Assembly (NCBI RefSeq): GCF_034387475.1
Contig: NZ_JAXCIL010000002.1
Span: 1,302,001 to 1,366,000, forward strand
From: Pseudomonas sp. Teo4
GTDB taxonomy: Bacteria > Pseudomonadota > Gammaproteobacteria > Pseudomonadales > Pseudomonadaceae
Reading direction: 5' to 3'
Length of the DNA: 64,000 bases
Under the pieces are notes generated by a model that saw only the letters and a list, made by a program, of their open reading frames with translations, was not told where the DNA came from and made no database searches. Positions 28,310-38,866 of this stretch are shown here, piece after piece. Every line of letters starts with the position of its first letter. Positions within the stretch are counted from its first letter, which is position 1. The translations under genes and the position numbers were made by a program.

Positions 28310-28409
28310 TACCGGCCTCATCGCCGGCAAGCCGGCTCCCACAGGTTCCCCGCAGCTCTGAAAGCAGTGGCAATCCGTGGGAGCCGGCTTGCCGGCGATG
28401 AGGCCGGTA
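28310..28409. repeat. REP inverted pair, perfect core
   Basis: Arms 28310-28345 and 28375-28409 (TACCGGCCTCATCGCCGGCA... and its complement) form a near-perfect 35-bp inverted pair just after argA. Confidence 0.92.
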
Positions 28410-28432
28410 CAGCTAGCAGCTCTTCCAGAATG

Positions 28433-28461
28433 AAAAACGCCGCCCTGAGGGGCGGCGTTTT
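28433..28461. terminator. Bidirectional intrinsic terminator
   Basis: AAAAACGCCGCCC-TGAG-GGGCGGCGTTTT, with A-tract and T-tract flanks so it works both ways. It separates argA (+) from the glutamine synthetase-like gene (-). Confidence 0.9.
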
Positions 28462-28464
28462 CGT

Positions 28465-29841
28465 TTACACGGTATGCAGATACCAGTTGTACTCGAGGTC
28501 GGAGATCGAGTGCTCGAACTCCTCCAGCTCGCTTTCCTTGCACGCGACGAAGATGTCGATGTACTTCGGATCGATGTACTTGTTCAGGATCTCGCTGTCG
28601 TCCAGCTCGCGCAGGGCATCGCGCAAGTTGTTCGGCAGGCTTTGCTCCAGCTGCTCGTACGAGTTGCCTTCGATTGGCTCACCCGGCTCGATCTTGTTGG
28701 TCAGGCCGTGGTGCACACCGGCCAGCACGGCCGCCATCATCAGGTACGGGTTGGCGTCGGCACCAGCAACGCGGTGCTCGACACGAACGGCGTCCGGCGA
28801 GCCGGTCGGCACGCGCAGGGCCACGGTACGGTTGTCCAGGCCCCAGCTCGGTGCGTTCGGCACGTAGAACTGAGCGCCGAAGCGGCGGTACGAGTTGACG
28901 TTCGGGCAGAGGAACGCCATGGACGCGGGCAGGGTCTCGAGCACACCGCCGACAGCGTGACGTAGCGCGGCGTTCTGCTCGGGATCCTCGCTGGTGAAGA
29001 TGTTGTTGCCATCTTTGTCCAGCACGGAAATGTGTACATGCAGGCCGTTGCCTGCCTGGCCCGGGTAGGGCTTGGCCATGAAGGTGGTGTCCATTTCATG
29101 GTCGTAGGCGATGTTCTTGATCAGGCGCTTGAGCAGCACTGCGTAGTCACAAGCCTTGAGCGGGTCGGCGACGTGGTGCAGGTTGACTTCGAACTGCGCC
29201 GGGGCGCTTTCCTTGACGATGGCGTCTGCCGGAATGCCTTGCTCCTTGGCACCTTCAAGGATGTCCTGGAGGCAGTCGGCGTATTCGTCGAGGTCGTCGA
29301 TCAGGTACACCTGGGTCGACTGTGGACGCTTGCCCGAAATCGGCGAGCGCGGTGGCTGCGGACGGCCGTTCACGTTCTCCTGGTCGATCAGGTAGAACTC
29401 CAGTTCGAACGCGGCACAGATGGTCAGGCCCATCTCGGTGAACTTGCTCACCACCTGACGCAGCACTTCGCGCGGGTCGGCGAAGAACGGCTCGCCTTCG
29501 AGCTCGTGCATGGTCATCAGCAACTGGGCGGTGGGGCGTTTCTGCCAGGGTTCGTTGGAGAGAGTGCCAGGAATCGGGTAGCAGATGCGGTCAGCATCGC
29601 CGATATCCAGGCCAAGCCCGGTGCTTTCTACGGTGGAACCGTTGATGTCCAGGGCGAAGAGGGAGGCAGGCAGGTTGATGCCTTTCTCGTAAACCTTGTG
29701 GAGGCTGGTGCGTTCGATTCGTTTGCCACGAACCACACCATTCATATCTGCAATCAGAAGGTCAACGTAGAGAACCTCAGGATGTTCCTTAAGGAACGCG
29801 TTCGCTTCGTTAAGCTGAACGGCACGCGGGGGTACCGACAT
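28465..29841 (-). CDS. puuA: Gamma-glutamylputrescine synthetase (glutamine synthetase family), copy 1
   Basis: A 458-aa class-I-type glutamine synthetase relative that joins glutamate to putrescine, first step of the gamma-glutamyl pathway of polyamine use. It has the beta-grasp N-terminus (VLYVDLLIADMNGVVRGKRI) and the ATP/metal-binding residues in VNLHHVADPLKACDYA, NGLHVHISV, PNVNSYRRF and HRVAGADANPYLMMA. It is longer than true GlnA's core and lacks the adenylylation loop. It lies divergent from a second copy across a 574-bp region. Confidence 0.93.
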   Translation of the reverse strand: MSVPPRAVQLNEANAFLKEHPEVLYVDLLIADMNGVVRGKRIERTSLHKVYEKGINLPASLFALDINGSTVESTGLGLDIGDADRICYPIPGTLSNEPWQKRPTAQLLMTMHELEGEPFFADPREVLRQVVSKFTEMGLTICAAFELEFYLIDQENVNGRPQPPRSPISGKRPQSTQVYLIDDLDEYADCLQDILEGAKEQGIPADAIVKESAPAQFEVNLHHVADPLKACDYAVLLKRLIKNIAYDHEMDTTFMAKPYPGQAGNGLHVHISVLDKDGNNIFTSEDPEQNAALRHAVGGVLETLPASMAFLCPNVNSYRRFGAQFYVPNAPSWGLDNRTVALRVPTGSPDAVRVEHRVAGADANPYLMMAAVLAGVHHGLTNKIEPGEPIEGNSYEQLEQSLPNNLRDALRELDDSEILNKYIDPKYIDIFVACKESELEEFEHSISDLEYNWYLHTV

Positions 29842-30415
29842 GATGCAACACCTTTGTTGTTAAAAATATCAATCAAGGGGGGCTTGCAGGTCCAGTCAAT
29901 CGAAAAGACATACTGATGTCAAGCCAACCCCATGATGCCCTGAAATGGCACATCGACGGCAGATTTGCTGCATATCGGGGCAATCCATTATCCGCTATTT
30001 CCCCTGCGAAGGGCTATCTCCGACACGCCGTGTTTTATTTTTTACGGAGGTGTTGTGTAAAAAAATGAACAAGGCTAAGCTCGGTCTCAACCCAGAACAC
30101 AATAATACGAGGGTCACATGGTCCGCTTGTCGCGACCTGTACGTGCTGCCAGTGCAGCACCATCGGGTATCTCCGTCATTTTTGCGCGCACCGTCAACCG
30201 GTCGGCCGTACTGGCCGCAATAATTGACGCCTGGCGTTCCCGGACCACGTCCCGTAGCGGTCTACCGCACCTCTTTTCGCCTTTCTGCCCTTCGAACTCA
30301 TTACGGATGCACCTGATTCCAGTGTATCCACTGCGGTCCTGCGCGGGGGTTTTTGCTTTAGCAATCTACTCCATCCAGAATCAGAGCGCGGACCTCCTTA
30401 CCTCCTGAGGTATTT
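29842..30415. other. 574-bp divergent intergenic region between the two puuA-like genes
   Basis: No convincing gene. It contains a perfect 7-bp stem hairpin (GTGCTGC-CAGT-GCAGCAC, 30143-30160), a GGCCGTACTGGCC hairpin near 30211, and a T-rich stretch TTTTATTTTTTACGGAGG near 30031. It probably holds the promoters of both genes and a long 5' leader for the rightward one. TGGCAC at 29947 with GG-N10-GC spacing resembles a sigma-54 site only loosely. Confidence 0.5.
30399..30412 (+). promoter_or_regulatory. Ribosome-site palindrome before copy 2
   Basis: TACCTCCTGAGGTA, a perfect 14-bp palindrome that contains the GAGG ribosome site of the next gene (start at 30416). Its left half mimics the anti-ribosome-site sequence, so the RNA could hide the site by pairing. 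Confidence 0.5.
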
Positions 30416-31774
30416 ATGAGTAACAACCTCGACCAGCTCACCGATTGGTTGAAAGAGCACAAGATCACCGAAGTCGAATGCCTGATCAGCGACCTGACCG
30501 GCATTACCCGCGGCAAGATCTCGCCGACCAACAAGTTCATCGCCGAAAAAGGCATGCGCCTGCCCGAGAGCGTGTTGTTGCAGACTGTGACCGGCGACTA
30601 CGTCGACGATGACATCTATTACGAACTGCTCGACCCGGCCGACATCGACATGATCTGCCGCCCGGACGAGAACGCCGTATTCCTCGTGCCGTGGGCCATC
30701 GAGCCGACCGCGCAGGTTATCCACGACACCTACGACAAGAAGGGCAACCCGGTCGAGCTGTCGCCGCGCAACGTTCTGAAGAAAGTACTCAAGCTCTACG
30801 CTGACAAGGGCTGGCAGCCAATTGTCGCGCCAGAGATGGAGTTCTACCTGACCAAGCGTAGCGAAGACCCGGACTTCCCGCTGCAACCACCGGTAGGCCG
30901 TTCGGGCCGCCCGGAAACAGGTCGGCAGTCGTTCTCCATCGAAGCCGCCAACGAATTCGACCCGCTGTTCGAGGATGTGTATGACTGGTGCGAGCTGCAG
31001 CAGCTTGACCTGGACACGCTGATCCACGAAGACGGCACGGCGCAGATGGAAATCAACTTCCGTCACGGCAACGCCCTGCACCTGGCTGACCAGATCCTGG
31101 TGTTCAAGCGCACGATGCGCGAGGCCGCGCTCAAGCACAATGTGGCCGCGACCTTCATGGCCAAGCCCATGACCGGCGAGCCTGGCAGTGCCATGCACCT
31201 GCACCAGAGCGTGGTCGACGCTGCCACTGGCAAGAACATCTTCTCCAACGAAGACGGCAGCATGAGCGAGCTGTTCCTGCACCACATCGGTGGCCTGCAG
31301 AAGTTCATCCCCGAAGCGCTGCCGCTGTTCGCCCCCAACGTCAACTCGTTCCGCCGTTTCCTGCCCGACACCTCGGCACCGGTGAACGTCGAGTGGGGTG
31401 AAGAAAACCGTACCGTTGGCCTGCGTGTACCGGATGCCGGCCCGCAGAACCGCCGGGTCGAGAACCGCCTGCCCGGTGCCGACGCCAACCCTTACCTGGC
31501 CATCGCCGCCAGCCTGCTGTGCGGCTACATCGGCATGGTCGAAGGTATCGAAGCCAGCGCGCCAGTGGTGGGCCGTGGCTATGAACGCCGTAACCTGCGC
31601 CTGCCGCTGACCATCGAGGATGCGCTGGAGCGCATGGAAGTCAGCCGTGCGCTGACCCAGTACCTGGGCAAGAAATTCATTACCGGCTACGTCGCCACCA
31701 AACGCGCCGAGCATGAAAACTTCAAACGCGTCATCAGTTCCTGGGAGCGAGAGTTCCTGCTGTTCGCTGTCTGA
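30416..31774 (+). CDS. puuA/spuI: Gamma-glutamylpolyamine synthetase, copy 2 (SpuI-like)
   Basis: A 452-aa glutamine synthetase family ligase, paralogous to the copy at 28465-29841. Starts MSNNLDQLTDWLKEHKITEVECLISDLTG. Active-site blocks are MEINFRHGNALHLADQ, AMHLHQSVVD, PNVNSFRRF and NRLPGADANPYLAIAASLL. It is followed by the spuC-like aminotransferase 48 bp downstream and by the uptake operon, so it probably leads putrescine or spermidine use. The two copies may prefer different polyamines. Confidence 0.92.
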   Translation: MSNNLDQLTDWLKEHKITEVECLISDLTGITRGKISPTNKFIAEKGMRLPESVLLQTVTGDYVDDDIYYELLDPADIDMICRPDENAVFLVPWAIEPTAQVIHDTYDKKGNPVELSPRNVLKKVLKLYADKGWQPIVAPEMEFYLTKRSEDPDFPLQPPVGRSGRPETGRQSFSIEAANEFDPLFEDVYDWCELQQLDLDTLIHEDGTAQMEINFRHGNALHLADQILVFKRTMREAALKHNVAATFMAKPMTGEPGSAMHLHQSVVDAATGKNIFSNEDGSMSELFLHHIGGLQKFIPEALPLFAPNVNSFRRFLPDTSAPVNVEWGEENRTVGLRVPDAGPQNRRVENRLPGADANPYLAIAASLLCGYIGMVEGIEASAPVVGRGYERRNLRLPLTIEDALERMEVSRALTQYLGKKFITGYVATKRAEHENFKRVISSWEREFLLFAV

Positions 31775-31822
31775 TCAACCCTGAGGCCGCCCATGGGCGG
31801 CCACCGGAAAATGGAGAGGCAC

Positions 31823-33184
31823 ATGAGCGTCAACAACCCGCAAACCCGTGAATGGCAAACCCTGAGCGGTGAGCACCACCTTGCACCCTTCTCTGACTAC
31901 AAGCAGCTGAAGGAGAAGGGGCCGCGCATCATCACCAAGGCGCAGGGTGTGCATTTGTGGGATAGCGAGGGCCACAATATCCTCGACGGCATGGCTGGCC
32001 TGTGGTGCGTGGCGGTCGGCTATGGTCGTGAAGAACTGGTGCAGGCGGCGGAAAAGCAGATGCGCGAGCTGCCGTACTACAACCTGTTCTTCCAGACCGC
32101 TCACCCGCCTGCGCTGGAACTGGCCAAGGCCATCACCGACGTGGCGCCCGAGGGCATGACCCATGTGTTCTTCACCGGCTCCGGCTCCGAGGGCAACGAC
32201 ACTGTGCTGCGCATGGTCCGCCATTACTGGGCGCTCAAGGGCAAACCGCAGAAACAGACCATCATTGGCCGTATCAACGGCTACCACGGTTCCACCGTTG
32301 CTGGCGCCAGCCTGGGCGGCATGAGCGGCATGCACGAGCAGGGTGGCCTGCCGATTCCGGGCATCGTGCACATCCCGCAGCCGTACTGGTTCGGCGAGGG
32401 TGGCGACATGACCCCGGACGAGTTCGGGGTATGGGCTGCCGAGCAACTAGAGAAGAAGATTCTGGAGGTTGGCGAAGAAAACGTCGCGGCTTTCATCGCC
32501 GAGCCGATCCAGGGCGCTGGCGGCGTGATCATCCCGCCAGAAACCTACTGGCCGAAGGTCAAGGAAATCCTCGCCAAGTACGACATCCTGTTCGTCGCCG
32601 ACGAAGTGATTTGCGGCTTCGGCCGTACCGGCGAATGGTTTGGTTCGGACTATTACGACCTCAAGCCCGACCTGATGACCATCGCCAAGGGCCTGACCTC
32701 CGGTTACATCCCCATGGGCGGTGTGATCGTGCGTGACAAAGTCGCCCAAGCGCTCAGCGAAGGCGGTGACTTCAACCACGGCTTCACCTATTCCGGCCAC
32801 CCAGTGGCGGCAGCGGTAGGCCTGGAAAACCTGCGCATCCTGCGCGACGAGAAGATCGTCGAGAAGGCTCGCATGGAAGTGGCACCCTACTTGCAAAAGC
32901 GTCTGCGTGAGCTGCAGGATCACCCGCTGGTGGGCGAAGTACGCGGCCTGGGCTTGCTCGGCGCGATCGAGCTGGTCAAGGACAAAGCCACCCGCAGCCG
33001 TTATGAAGGCAAGGGCGTGGGCATGATCTGCCGCAATTTCTGCTTCGACAACGGCCTGATCATGCGCGCGGTGGGTGACACCATGATCATCGCACCGCCT
33101 CTGGTAATCAGCCATGCAGAGGTGGACGAACTGGTGGAGAAAGCACGCAAGTGCCTGGACCTGACCTATGAAGCGATCAAATGA
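31823..33184 (+). CDS. spuC: Polyamine (putrescine/cadaverine) aminotransferase SpuC
   Basis: A 453-aa class III PLP aminotransferase that transfers an amino group from putrescine to pyruvate. The PLP-binding lysine is in TIAKGLTSGYIPMGGVIV, and the Asp pocket motif is DEVICGFGRTGEWFGS. The start at 31823 follows GGAGAGGCAC; an in-frame earlier ATG at 31811 gives only a few more residues. It lies between the ligase and spuD in the standard Pseudomonas spu order. Confidence 0.95.
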   Translation: MSVNNPQTREWQTLSGEHHLAPFSDYKQLKEKGPRIITKAQGVHLWDSEGHNILDGMAGLWCVAVGYGREELVQAAEKQMRELPYYNLFFQTAHPPALELAKAITDVAPEGMTHVFFTGSGSEGNDTVLRMVRHYWALKGKPQKQTIIGRINGYHGSTVAGASLGGMSGMHEQGGLPIPGIVHIPQPYWFGEGGDMTPDEFGVWAAEQLEKKILEVGEENVAAFIAEPIQGAGGVIIPPETYWPKVKEILAKYDILFVADEVICGFGRTGEWFGSDYYDLKPDLMTIAKGLTSGYIPMGGVIVRDKVAQALSEGGDFNHGFTYSGHPVAAAVGLENLRILRDEKIVEKARMEVAPYLQKRLRELQDHPLVGEVRGLGLLGAIELVKDKATRSRYEGKGVGMICRNFCFDNGLIMRAVGDTMIIAPPLVISHAEVDELVEKARKCLDLTYEAIK

Positions 33185-33268
33185 GCGCCTGCTAGGCTAG
33201 CGTTGTGACATTAGTTGCTTGCAAGGCTCTGCTTTCCTTGAAACAGCGCCTTGTAACTTGCCAGACTA

Positions 33269-33285
33269 GCGACTGTTTCAGTCGC
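33269..33285 (+). terminator. Hairpin between spuC and spuD
   Basis: Perfect stem GCGACTG-TTT-CAGTCGC, about 68 bp before the spuD start, without a T-tract. It may cut expression of upstream genes or stabilise the message for the abundant binding protein. Confidence 0.35.
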
Positions 33286-33353
33286 CCGACGCCTGTACTG
33301 CGGGACCTGGCAGCTGAACGGATGGCTAATCAAAAAAATCTGGAGCATGACGC

Positions 33354-34451
33354 ATGAAGAAAATGGGCAAGACGTTGCTGGCCGCAGCCCTGATGGGTGC
33401 CATGGCCACCGCTGTACAGGCTGAAGACAAGGTACTGAACGTCTACAACTGGTCGGACTACATCGCTCCGGACACCATCGCCAAGTTCGAGAAGCAGACC
33501 GGCATCAAGGTCAAGTACGACGTCTTCGACAGCAACGAAACCCTGGAAGCCAAGCTGCTGGCGGGCAAGTCGGGTTACGACATCGTCGTGCCTTCGAACA
33601 ACTTCCTGGCCAAGCAGATCAAGGCAGGTGTCTACGAGGAGCTGGACCGCTCCAAGCTGCCCAACTGGAAAAATCTCGACGCAGACCTGCTGAAAGCCGT
33701 TGGCGATGCCAGCGACAAGGACAACAAGCACGCCTTCCCGTACATGTGGGGTTCGATCGGCATCGGCTACAACCCAGAGAAGGTCAAGGCCGCGCTGGGC
33801 GTGGACAAGATCGACTCGTGGGACGCCGTGTTCAAGCCTGAGAACATTGCCAAGCTCAAGAGCTGCGGCGTGAGCTTCCTCGATGCCCCGACCGAAATGC
33901 TGCCAGCTGCGCTGCACTACCTGGGCAAGCCCACCGACAGCACCAAGAAAGAAGACCTGAAGGCCGCCGAGGACCTGTTCCTGAGCATCCGTCCTTCGAT
34001 CACCTACTTCCACTCGTCCAAGTACATTGGCGACCTGGCCAACGGCAACATCTGCGTAGCTGTCGGTTACTCGGGTGACCTGGAGCAATCCAAGGCCCGT
34101 GCCCACGAAGCAGGTGACAAGGTCAAGCTGGACTACATCATTCCGAAAGAGGGTGCCGGTACCTTCTACGACATGGTCGCCATCCCGAAAGATGCCGAGC
34201 ATAAAGACGCCGCCTACCAGTTCATGGACTTCCTGATGCAGCCGGAAATCATGGCTGAGATCACCAATGCCGTGCGCTTCCCGAACGGCAACGCGGCGGC
34301 TACCCAGTTCGTCGACAAGGACATCACCAGCGACCCAAGCATCTACCCGCCTGCTGAAGTGAAGAAGCAGCTGTACGCGATTGCCGCGCCTGAAGCATCC
34401 GCCCAGCGTGTCATCACCCGCAGCTGGACCAAGATCAAGTCGGGCAAGTAA
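33354..34451 (+). CDS. spuD: Polyamine ABC transporter periplasmic binding protein SpuD (PotF-like)
   Basis: A 365-aa exported binding protein. The signal peptide is [23 protein letters not shown], and the mature protein starts [20 protein letters not shown], typical of PotF/PotD. Polyamine-contact regions include [27 protein letters not shown] and VGYSGDLEQ. It feeds SpuFGH, and a close paralogue (SpuE) follows. In P. aeruginosa SpuD prefers putrescine and SpuE spermidine; that is known for that species and inferred here. Confidence 0.95.
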   Translation: MKKMGKTLLAAALMGAMATAVQAEDKVLNVYNWSDYIAPDTIAKFEKQTGIKVKYDVFDSNETLEAKLLAGKSGYDIVVPSNNFLAKQIKAGVYEELDRSKLPNWKNLDADLLKAVGDASDKDNKHAFPYMWGSIGIGYNPEKVKAALGVDKIDSWDAVFKPENIAKLKSCGVSFLDAPTEMLPAALHYLGKPTDSTKKEDLKAAEDLFLSIRPSITYFHSSKYIGDLANGNICVAVGYSGDLEQSKARAHEAGDKVKLDYIIPKEGAGTFYDMVAIPKDAEHKDAAYQFMDFLMQPEIMAEITNAVRFPNGNAAATQFVDKDITSDPSIYPPAEVKKQLYAIAAPEASAQRVITRSWTKIKSGK

Positions 34452-34466
34452 ACCCGATGCTGAACC

Positions 34467-34494
34467 CTCTGGGCCGGGGTTTTCCGGCCCAGAG
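34467..34494 (+). terminator. Hairpin between spuD and spuE
   Basis: CTCTGGGCCGG-N6-CCGGCCCAGAG, an 11-bp perfect stem with TTTT in the loop but no T-tract after it. It probably makes spuD more abundant than the genes downstream by partial termination or RNA protection. Confidence 0.6.
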
Positions 34495-34527
34495 GCAGTG
34501 AAAGGCAATTGATGATTGCGGCATTGA

Positions 34528-35721
<1,194 letters not shown>

Positions 35722-35781
35722 CAATCCAGGCCCGTCGCTGACGCAGTGGCGGGCACACAAATCTTGTTGGGAGTTTCACTC

Positions 35782-36924
35782 ATGGCAGTTGCCTCCGGTG
35801 CCTATAAGAAAGCCCTCGAGGGTGGCCAGCAACCCAAGCAGGTGCTGGTCAAGATCGACCGGGTCACGAAAAAATTCGACGAAACGGTAGCCGTGGACGA
35901 TGTGTCCCTGGAAATCCGCAAGGGCGAGATCTTCGCCCTGCTGGGAGGCTCCGGTTCTGGTAAATCGACCCTGCTGCGCATGCTGGCGGGCTTCGAGCGT
36001 CCAACCGAAGGGCGGATCTTCCTCGATGGCGTCGACATCACTGATATGCCGCCCTACGAGCGGCCGATCAACATGATGTTCCAGTCCTACGCCTTGTTCC
36101 CGCACATGACCGTGGCGCAGAACATCGCCTTCGGCCTGCAGCAGGACAAGATGCCCAAGTCCGAGATCGACGCCCGTGTGGCCGAGATGCTCAAGCTGGT
36201 GCACATGACCCAGTACGCCAAGCGCAAGCCGCACCAGCTTTCTGGTGGCCAGCGTCAGCGTGTGGCCCTGGCCCGTTCGCTGGCCAAACGCCCGAAACTG
36301 CTGCTGCTCGACGAACCTATGGGTGCGCTGGACAAGAAGCTGCGTTCGCAGATGCAGCTGGAGCTGGTCGAGATCATCGAACGCGTGGGTGTGACCTGCG
36401 TGATGGTGACCCACGACCAGGAAGAGGCCATGACCATGGCCCAGCGCATCGCCATCATGCACTTGGGCTGGATTGCCCAGATCGGCTCGCCGGTGGATAT
36501 CTACGAGACACCGACCAGCCGCCTGGTGTGCGAATTCATTGGCAACGTCAACCTGTTCGAGGGTGAAGTGGTCGACGACGCCGAAGGCCACGCGATCATT
36601 GCCAGCCCGGAACTCGAGCGCAAAATCTACGTCGGCCACGGCATCACTACCTCGGTGGAAGACAAGCACATCACCTACGCGCTGCGCCCGGAGAAGATGC
36701 TGGTCACCACCACGCAGCCAACCTGCGAGCACAACTGGTCTCGCGGCAAGGTCCACGACATCGCCTACCTCGGTGGCCACTCGGTGTTCTATGTCGAGCT
36801 GCCTAGCGGCAAGGTCGTACAGTCGTTCGTCGCCAACGCCGAGCGCCAAGGCACCCGGCCAACCTGGGGCGATGAAGTGTACGTGTGGTGGGAAGACGAC
36901 AGCGGCGTGGTACTGCGGTCATGA
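35782..36924 (+). CDS. spuF: Polyamine ABC transporter ATP-binding protein SpuF (PotA-like)
   Basis: A 380-aa ABC ATPase with a C-terminal TOBE-type domain. Walker A GGSGSGKST, signature [16 protein letters not shown], Walker B LLLLDEPMGALD and the His switch [10 protein letters not shown] are all intact. The start at 35782 follows GGGAG. Its stop overlaps the next start (ATGA), so the permease is coupled. It powers the SpuD/SpuE-SpuGH uptake system. Confidence 0.96.
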   Translation: MAVASGAYKKALEGGQQPKQVLVKIDRVTKKFDETVAVDDVSLEIRKGEIFALLGGSGSGKSTLLRMLAGFERPTEGRIFLDGVDITDMPPYERPINMMFQSYALFPHMTVAQNIAFGLQQDKMPKSEIDARVAEMLKLVHMTQYAKRKPHQLSGGQRQRVALARSLAKRPKLLLLDEPMGALDKKLRSQMQLELVEIIERVGVTCVMVTHDQEEAMTMAQRIAIMHLGWIAQIGSPVDIYETPTSRLVCEFIGNVNLFEGEVVDDAEGHAIIASPELERKIYVGHGITTSVEDKHITYALRPEKMLVTTTQPTCEHNWSRGKVHDIAYLGGHSVFYVELPSGKVVQSFVANAERQGTRPTWGDEVYVWWEDDSGVVLRS

Positions 36925-37841
36925 GCCCTCGCAAGCTCAAGCGAGCGCTTCAGCGCATCACCCCGGAGGGACGCCACCTGGTGATCGGCGTGCCGTTCAT
37001 CTGGCTGTTCCTGTTCTTCATGCTGCCGTTCTTCATCGTACTGAAGATCAGCTTTGCCGAAGCCGATGTGGCGATCCCGCCGTACACCGAGATCTACAGC
37101 TACATCGAAGACAAGGTTCAGCTGGTGCTGAACCTCGCCAACTATGGCCTGCTGACCGAGGATGAGCTGTACATCTCGGCCTACCTGGGCTCGCTGAAGA
37201 TGGCCTTCTTCAGCACCTTGTTGTGCCTGTTGATCGGCTACCCGATGGCCTATGCCATCGCCAACGCCAAGAAGGAGACCCAGACGGTCTTGCTGCTGCT
37301 GATCATGATGCCGACCTGGACCGCGATCCTGATCCGCGTCTATGCCTGGATGGGCATCCTCAGCAACAACGGCCTGCTCAACGGCTTCCTGCTGTGGACC
37401 GGCCTGATCGACCAGCCGCTGCAGATCCTCAACACCAACCTGGCGGTGTATATCGGCGTGGTCTATTCGTACCTGCCGTTCATGATCCTGCCGCTGTACG
37501 CCAACCTGGTCAAACACGACCCGAGCCTGCTGGAAGCTGCGTCGGACCTGGGTTCGAGCACCTTCAACAGCTTCTGGAAAATCACCGTGCCGCTGTCGAA
37601 GAACGGCATCATCGCCGGCTGCATGCTGGTGTTCATCCCGGTGGTGGGTGAGTTCGTGATTCCTGAACTGCTGGGCGGCCCGGAAACCCTGATGATCGGT
37701 AAGGTGCTGTGGCAAGAGTTCTTCAACAACCGTGACTGGCCGGTGGCGTCTGCCTTGGCGGTGGTGATGCTGGCGATCCTGATCGTCCCGATCCTGCTGT
37801 TCAACCGCAGCCAGGCCAAAGAAATGGAGGGCAGGGCATGA
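36921..37841 (+). CDS. spuG: Polyamine ABC transporter permease SpuG (PotB/PotH-like)
   Basis: A 306-aa inner-membrane permease with about six helices, the first being FIWLFLFFMLPFFIVLKISF. The EAA loop that touches the ATPase is EAASDLGSSTFNSFWKITVP. It overlaps spuF by 4 bases and spuH by 4 bases, a typical tightly coupled transport operon. Confidence 0.96.
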   Translation: MSPRKLKRALQRITPEGRHLVIGVPFIWLFLFFMLPFFIVLKISFAEADVAIPPYTEIYSYIEDKVQLVLNLANYGLLTEDELYISAYLGSLKMAFFSTLLCLLIGYPMAYAIANAKKETQTVLLLLIMMPTWTAILIRVYAWMGILSNNGLLNGFLLWTGLIDQPLQILNTNLAVYIGVVYSYLPFMILPLYANLVKHDPSLLEAASDLGSSTFNSFWKITVPLSKNGIIAGCMLVFIPVVGEFVIPELLGGPETLMIGKVLWQEFFNNRDWPVASALAVVMLAILIVPILLFNRSQAKEMEGRA

Positions 37842-38731
37842 AACGCTTCAGTTTCTCCAAGCTGATGCTGGTGCTCGGCTTGCTGTTCATCTACCTGCCG
37901 ATGCTGATCCTGGTGATCTACTCGTTCAACGCCTCGAAGCTGGTAACGGTGTGGGGTGGCTGGTCGGTGAAGTGGTACGTCGGCCTGCTCGACAACACCC
38001 AGCTGATGGGTTCGGTGATGCGCTCGCTGGAAATCGCCTGCTACACCGCAGTTGCTGCGGTGGCGCTGGGTACCCTGGCGGCCTTCGTGCTGACCCGCGT
38101 GACCCGCTTCAAGGGCCGTACGCTGTTCGGTGGCCTGGTCACCGCGCCGCTGGTAATGCCTGAAGTGATCACCGGTCTGTCGCTGTTGCTGCTGTTCGTG
38201 GCCATGGCGCAGATGATCGGCTGGCCGCAGGAGCGTGGCATCGTCACCATCTGGATCGCCCACACCACCTTCTGCGCGGCCTATGTGGCGGTGGTGGTGT
38301 CGGCTCGCCTGCGTGAGCTGGACTTGTCGATCGAAGAGGCGGCCATGGACCTGGGTGCCAAGCCGTGGAAGGTGTTCTTCCTGATCACCATTCCGATGAT
38401 CGCGCCCTCGCTGGCGGCTGGCGGCATGATGTCGTTCGCGCTGTCGCTGGACGACCTGGTATTGGCGAGCTTTGTGTCTGGCCCGGGTTCGACCACCTTG
38501 CCGATGGAAGTGTTCTCGGCGGTGCGTCTGGGCGTGAAGCCTGAGATCAACGCCGTGGCCAGTTTGATTCTGCTGTCGGTGTCGTTGGTGACCTTCTTTG
38601 TCTGGTACTTCAGCCGCCAGGCCGAAGAACGTCGTCGCAAGGCGATTCAACAGGCCATCGAAGAAGGCGCTGCGGCGAACGTGTCGCAGCCGCAGGTTCG
38701 GCGCCCGGCTCCGGCCACTGCGTCGGCCTGA
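37838..38731 (+). CDS. spuH: Polyamine ABC transporter permease SpuH (PotC/PotI-like)
   Basis: A 297-aa permease, second half of the transporter pore, with about six helices beginning LMLVLGLLFIYLPMLILVIYSF. The EAA loop is EEAAMDLGAKPWKVFFLITIP. The C-terminal tail after the last helix is charged and then Ala/Pro-rich. It ends the spu operon; an AT-rich foreign-looking stretch begins about 60 bp further on. Confidence 0.96.
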   Translation: MKRFSFSKLMLVLGLLFIYLPMLILVIYSFNASKLVTVWGGWSVKWYVGLLDNTQLMGSVMRSLEIACYTAVAAVALGTLAAFVLTRVTRFKGRTLFGGLVTAPLVMPEVITGLSLLLLFVAMAQMIGWPQERGIVTIWIAHTTFCAAYVAVVVSARLRELDLSIEEAAMDLGAKPWKVFFLITIPMIAPSLAAGGMMSFALSLDDLVLASFVSGPGSTTLPMEVFSAVRLGVKPEINAVASLILLSVSLVTFFVWYFSRQAEERRRKAIQQAIEEGAAANVSQPQVRRPAPATASA

Positions 38732-38866
38732 AGCCAATAAGTTCCTGAGCCTGTTGGGGCGGCCAAGCGCTGCAACGACAGGCTGGAACTATTGAAAATG
38801 AGCATCAGGTTCTCGGCGTCAACTCTCTTGTGCCTGACAGTAAATAGCCACGCTTCAAATCCGGCA

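Noticed and set aside
30118..30408. 96-codon plus-strand ORF in the puuA-spuI gap
   Set aside because: Mixed composition with no recognisable domain, poor start context and overlap with hairpins; more likely leader.
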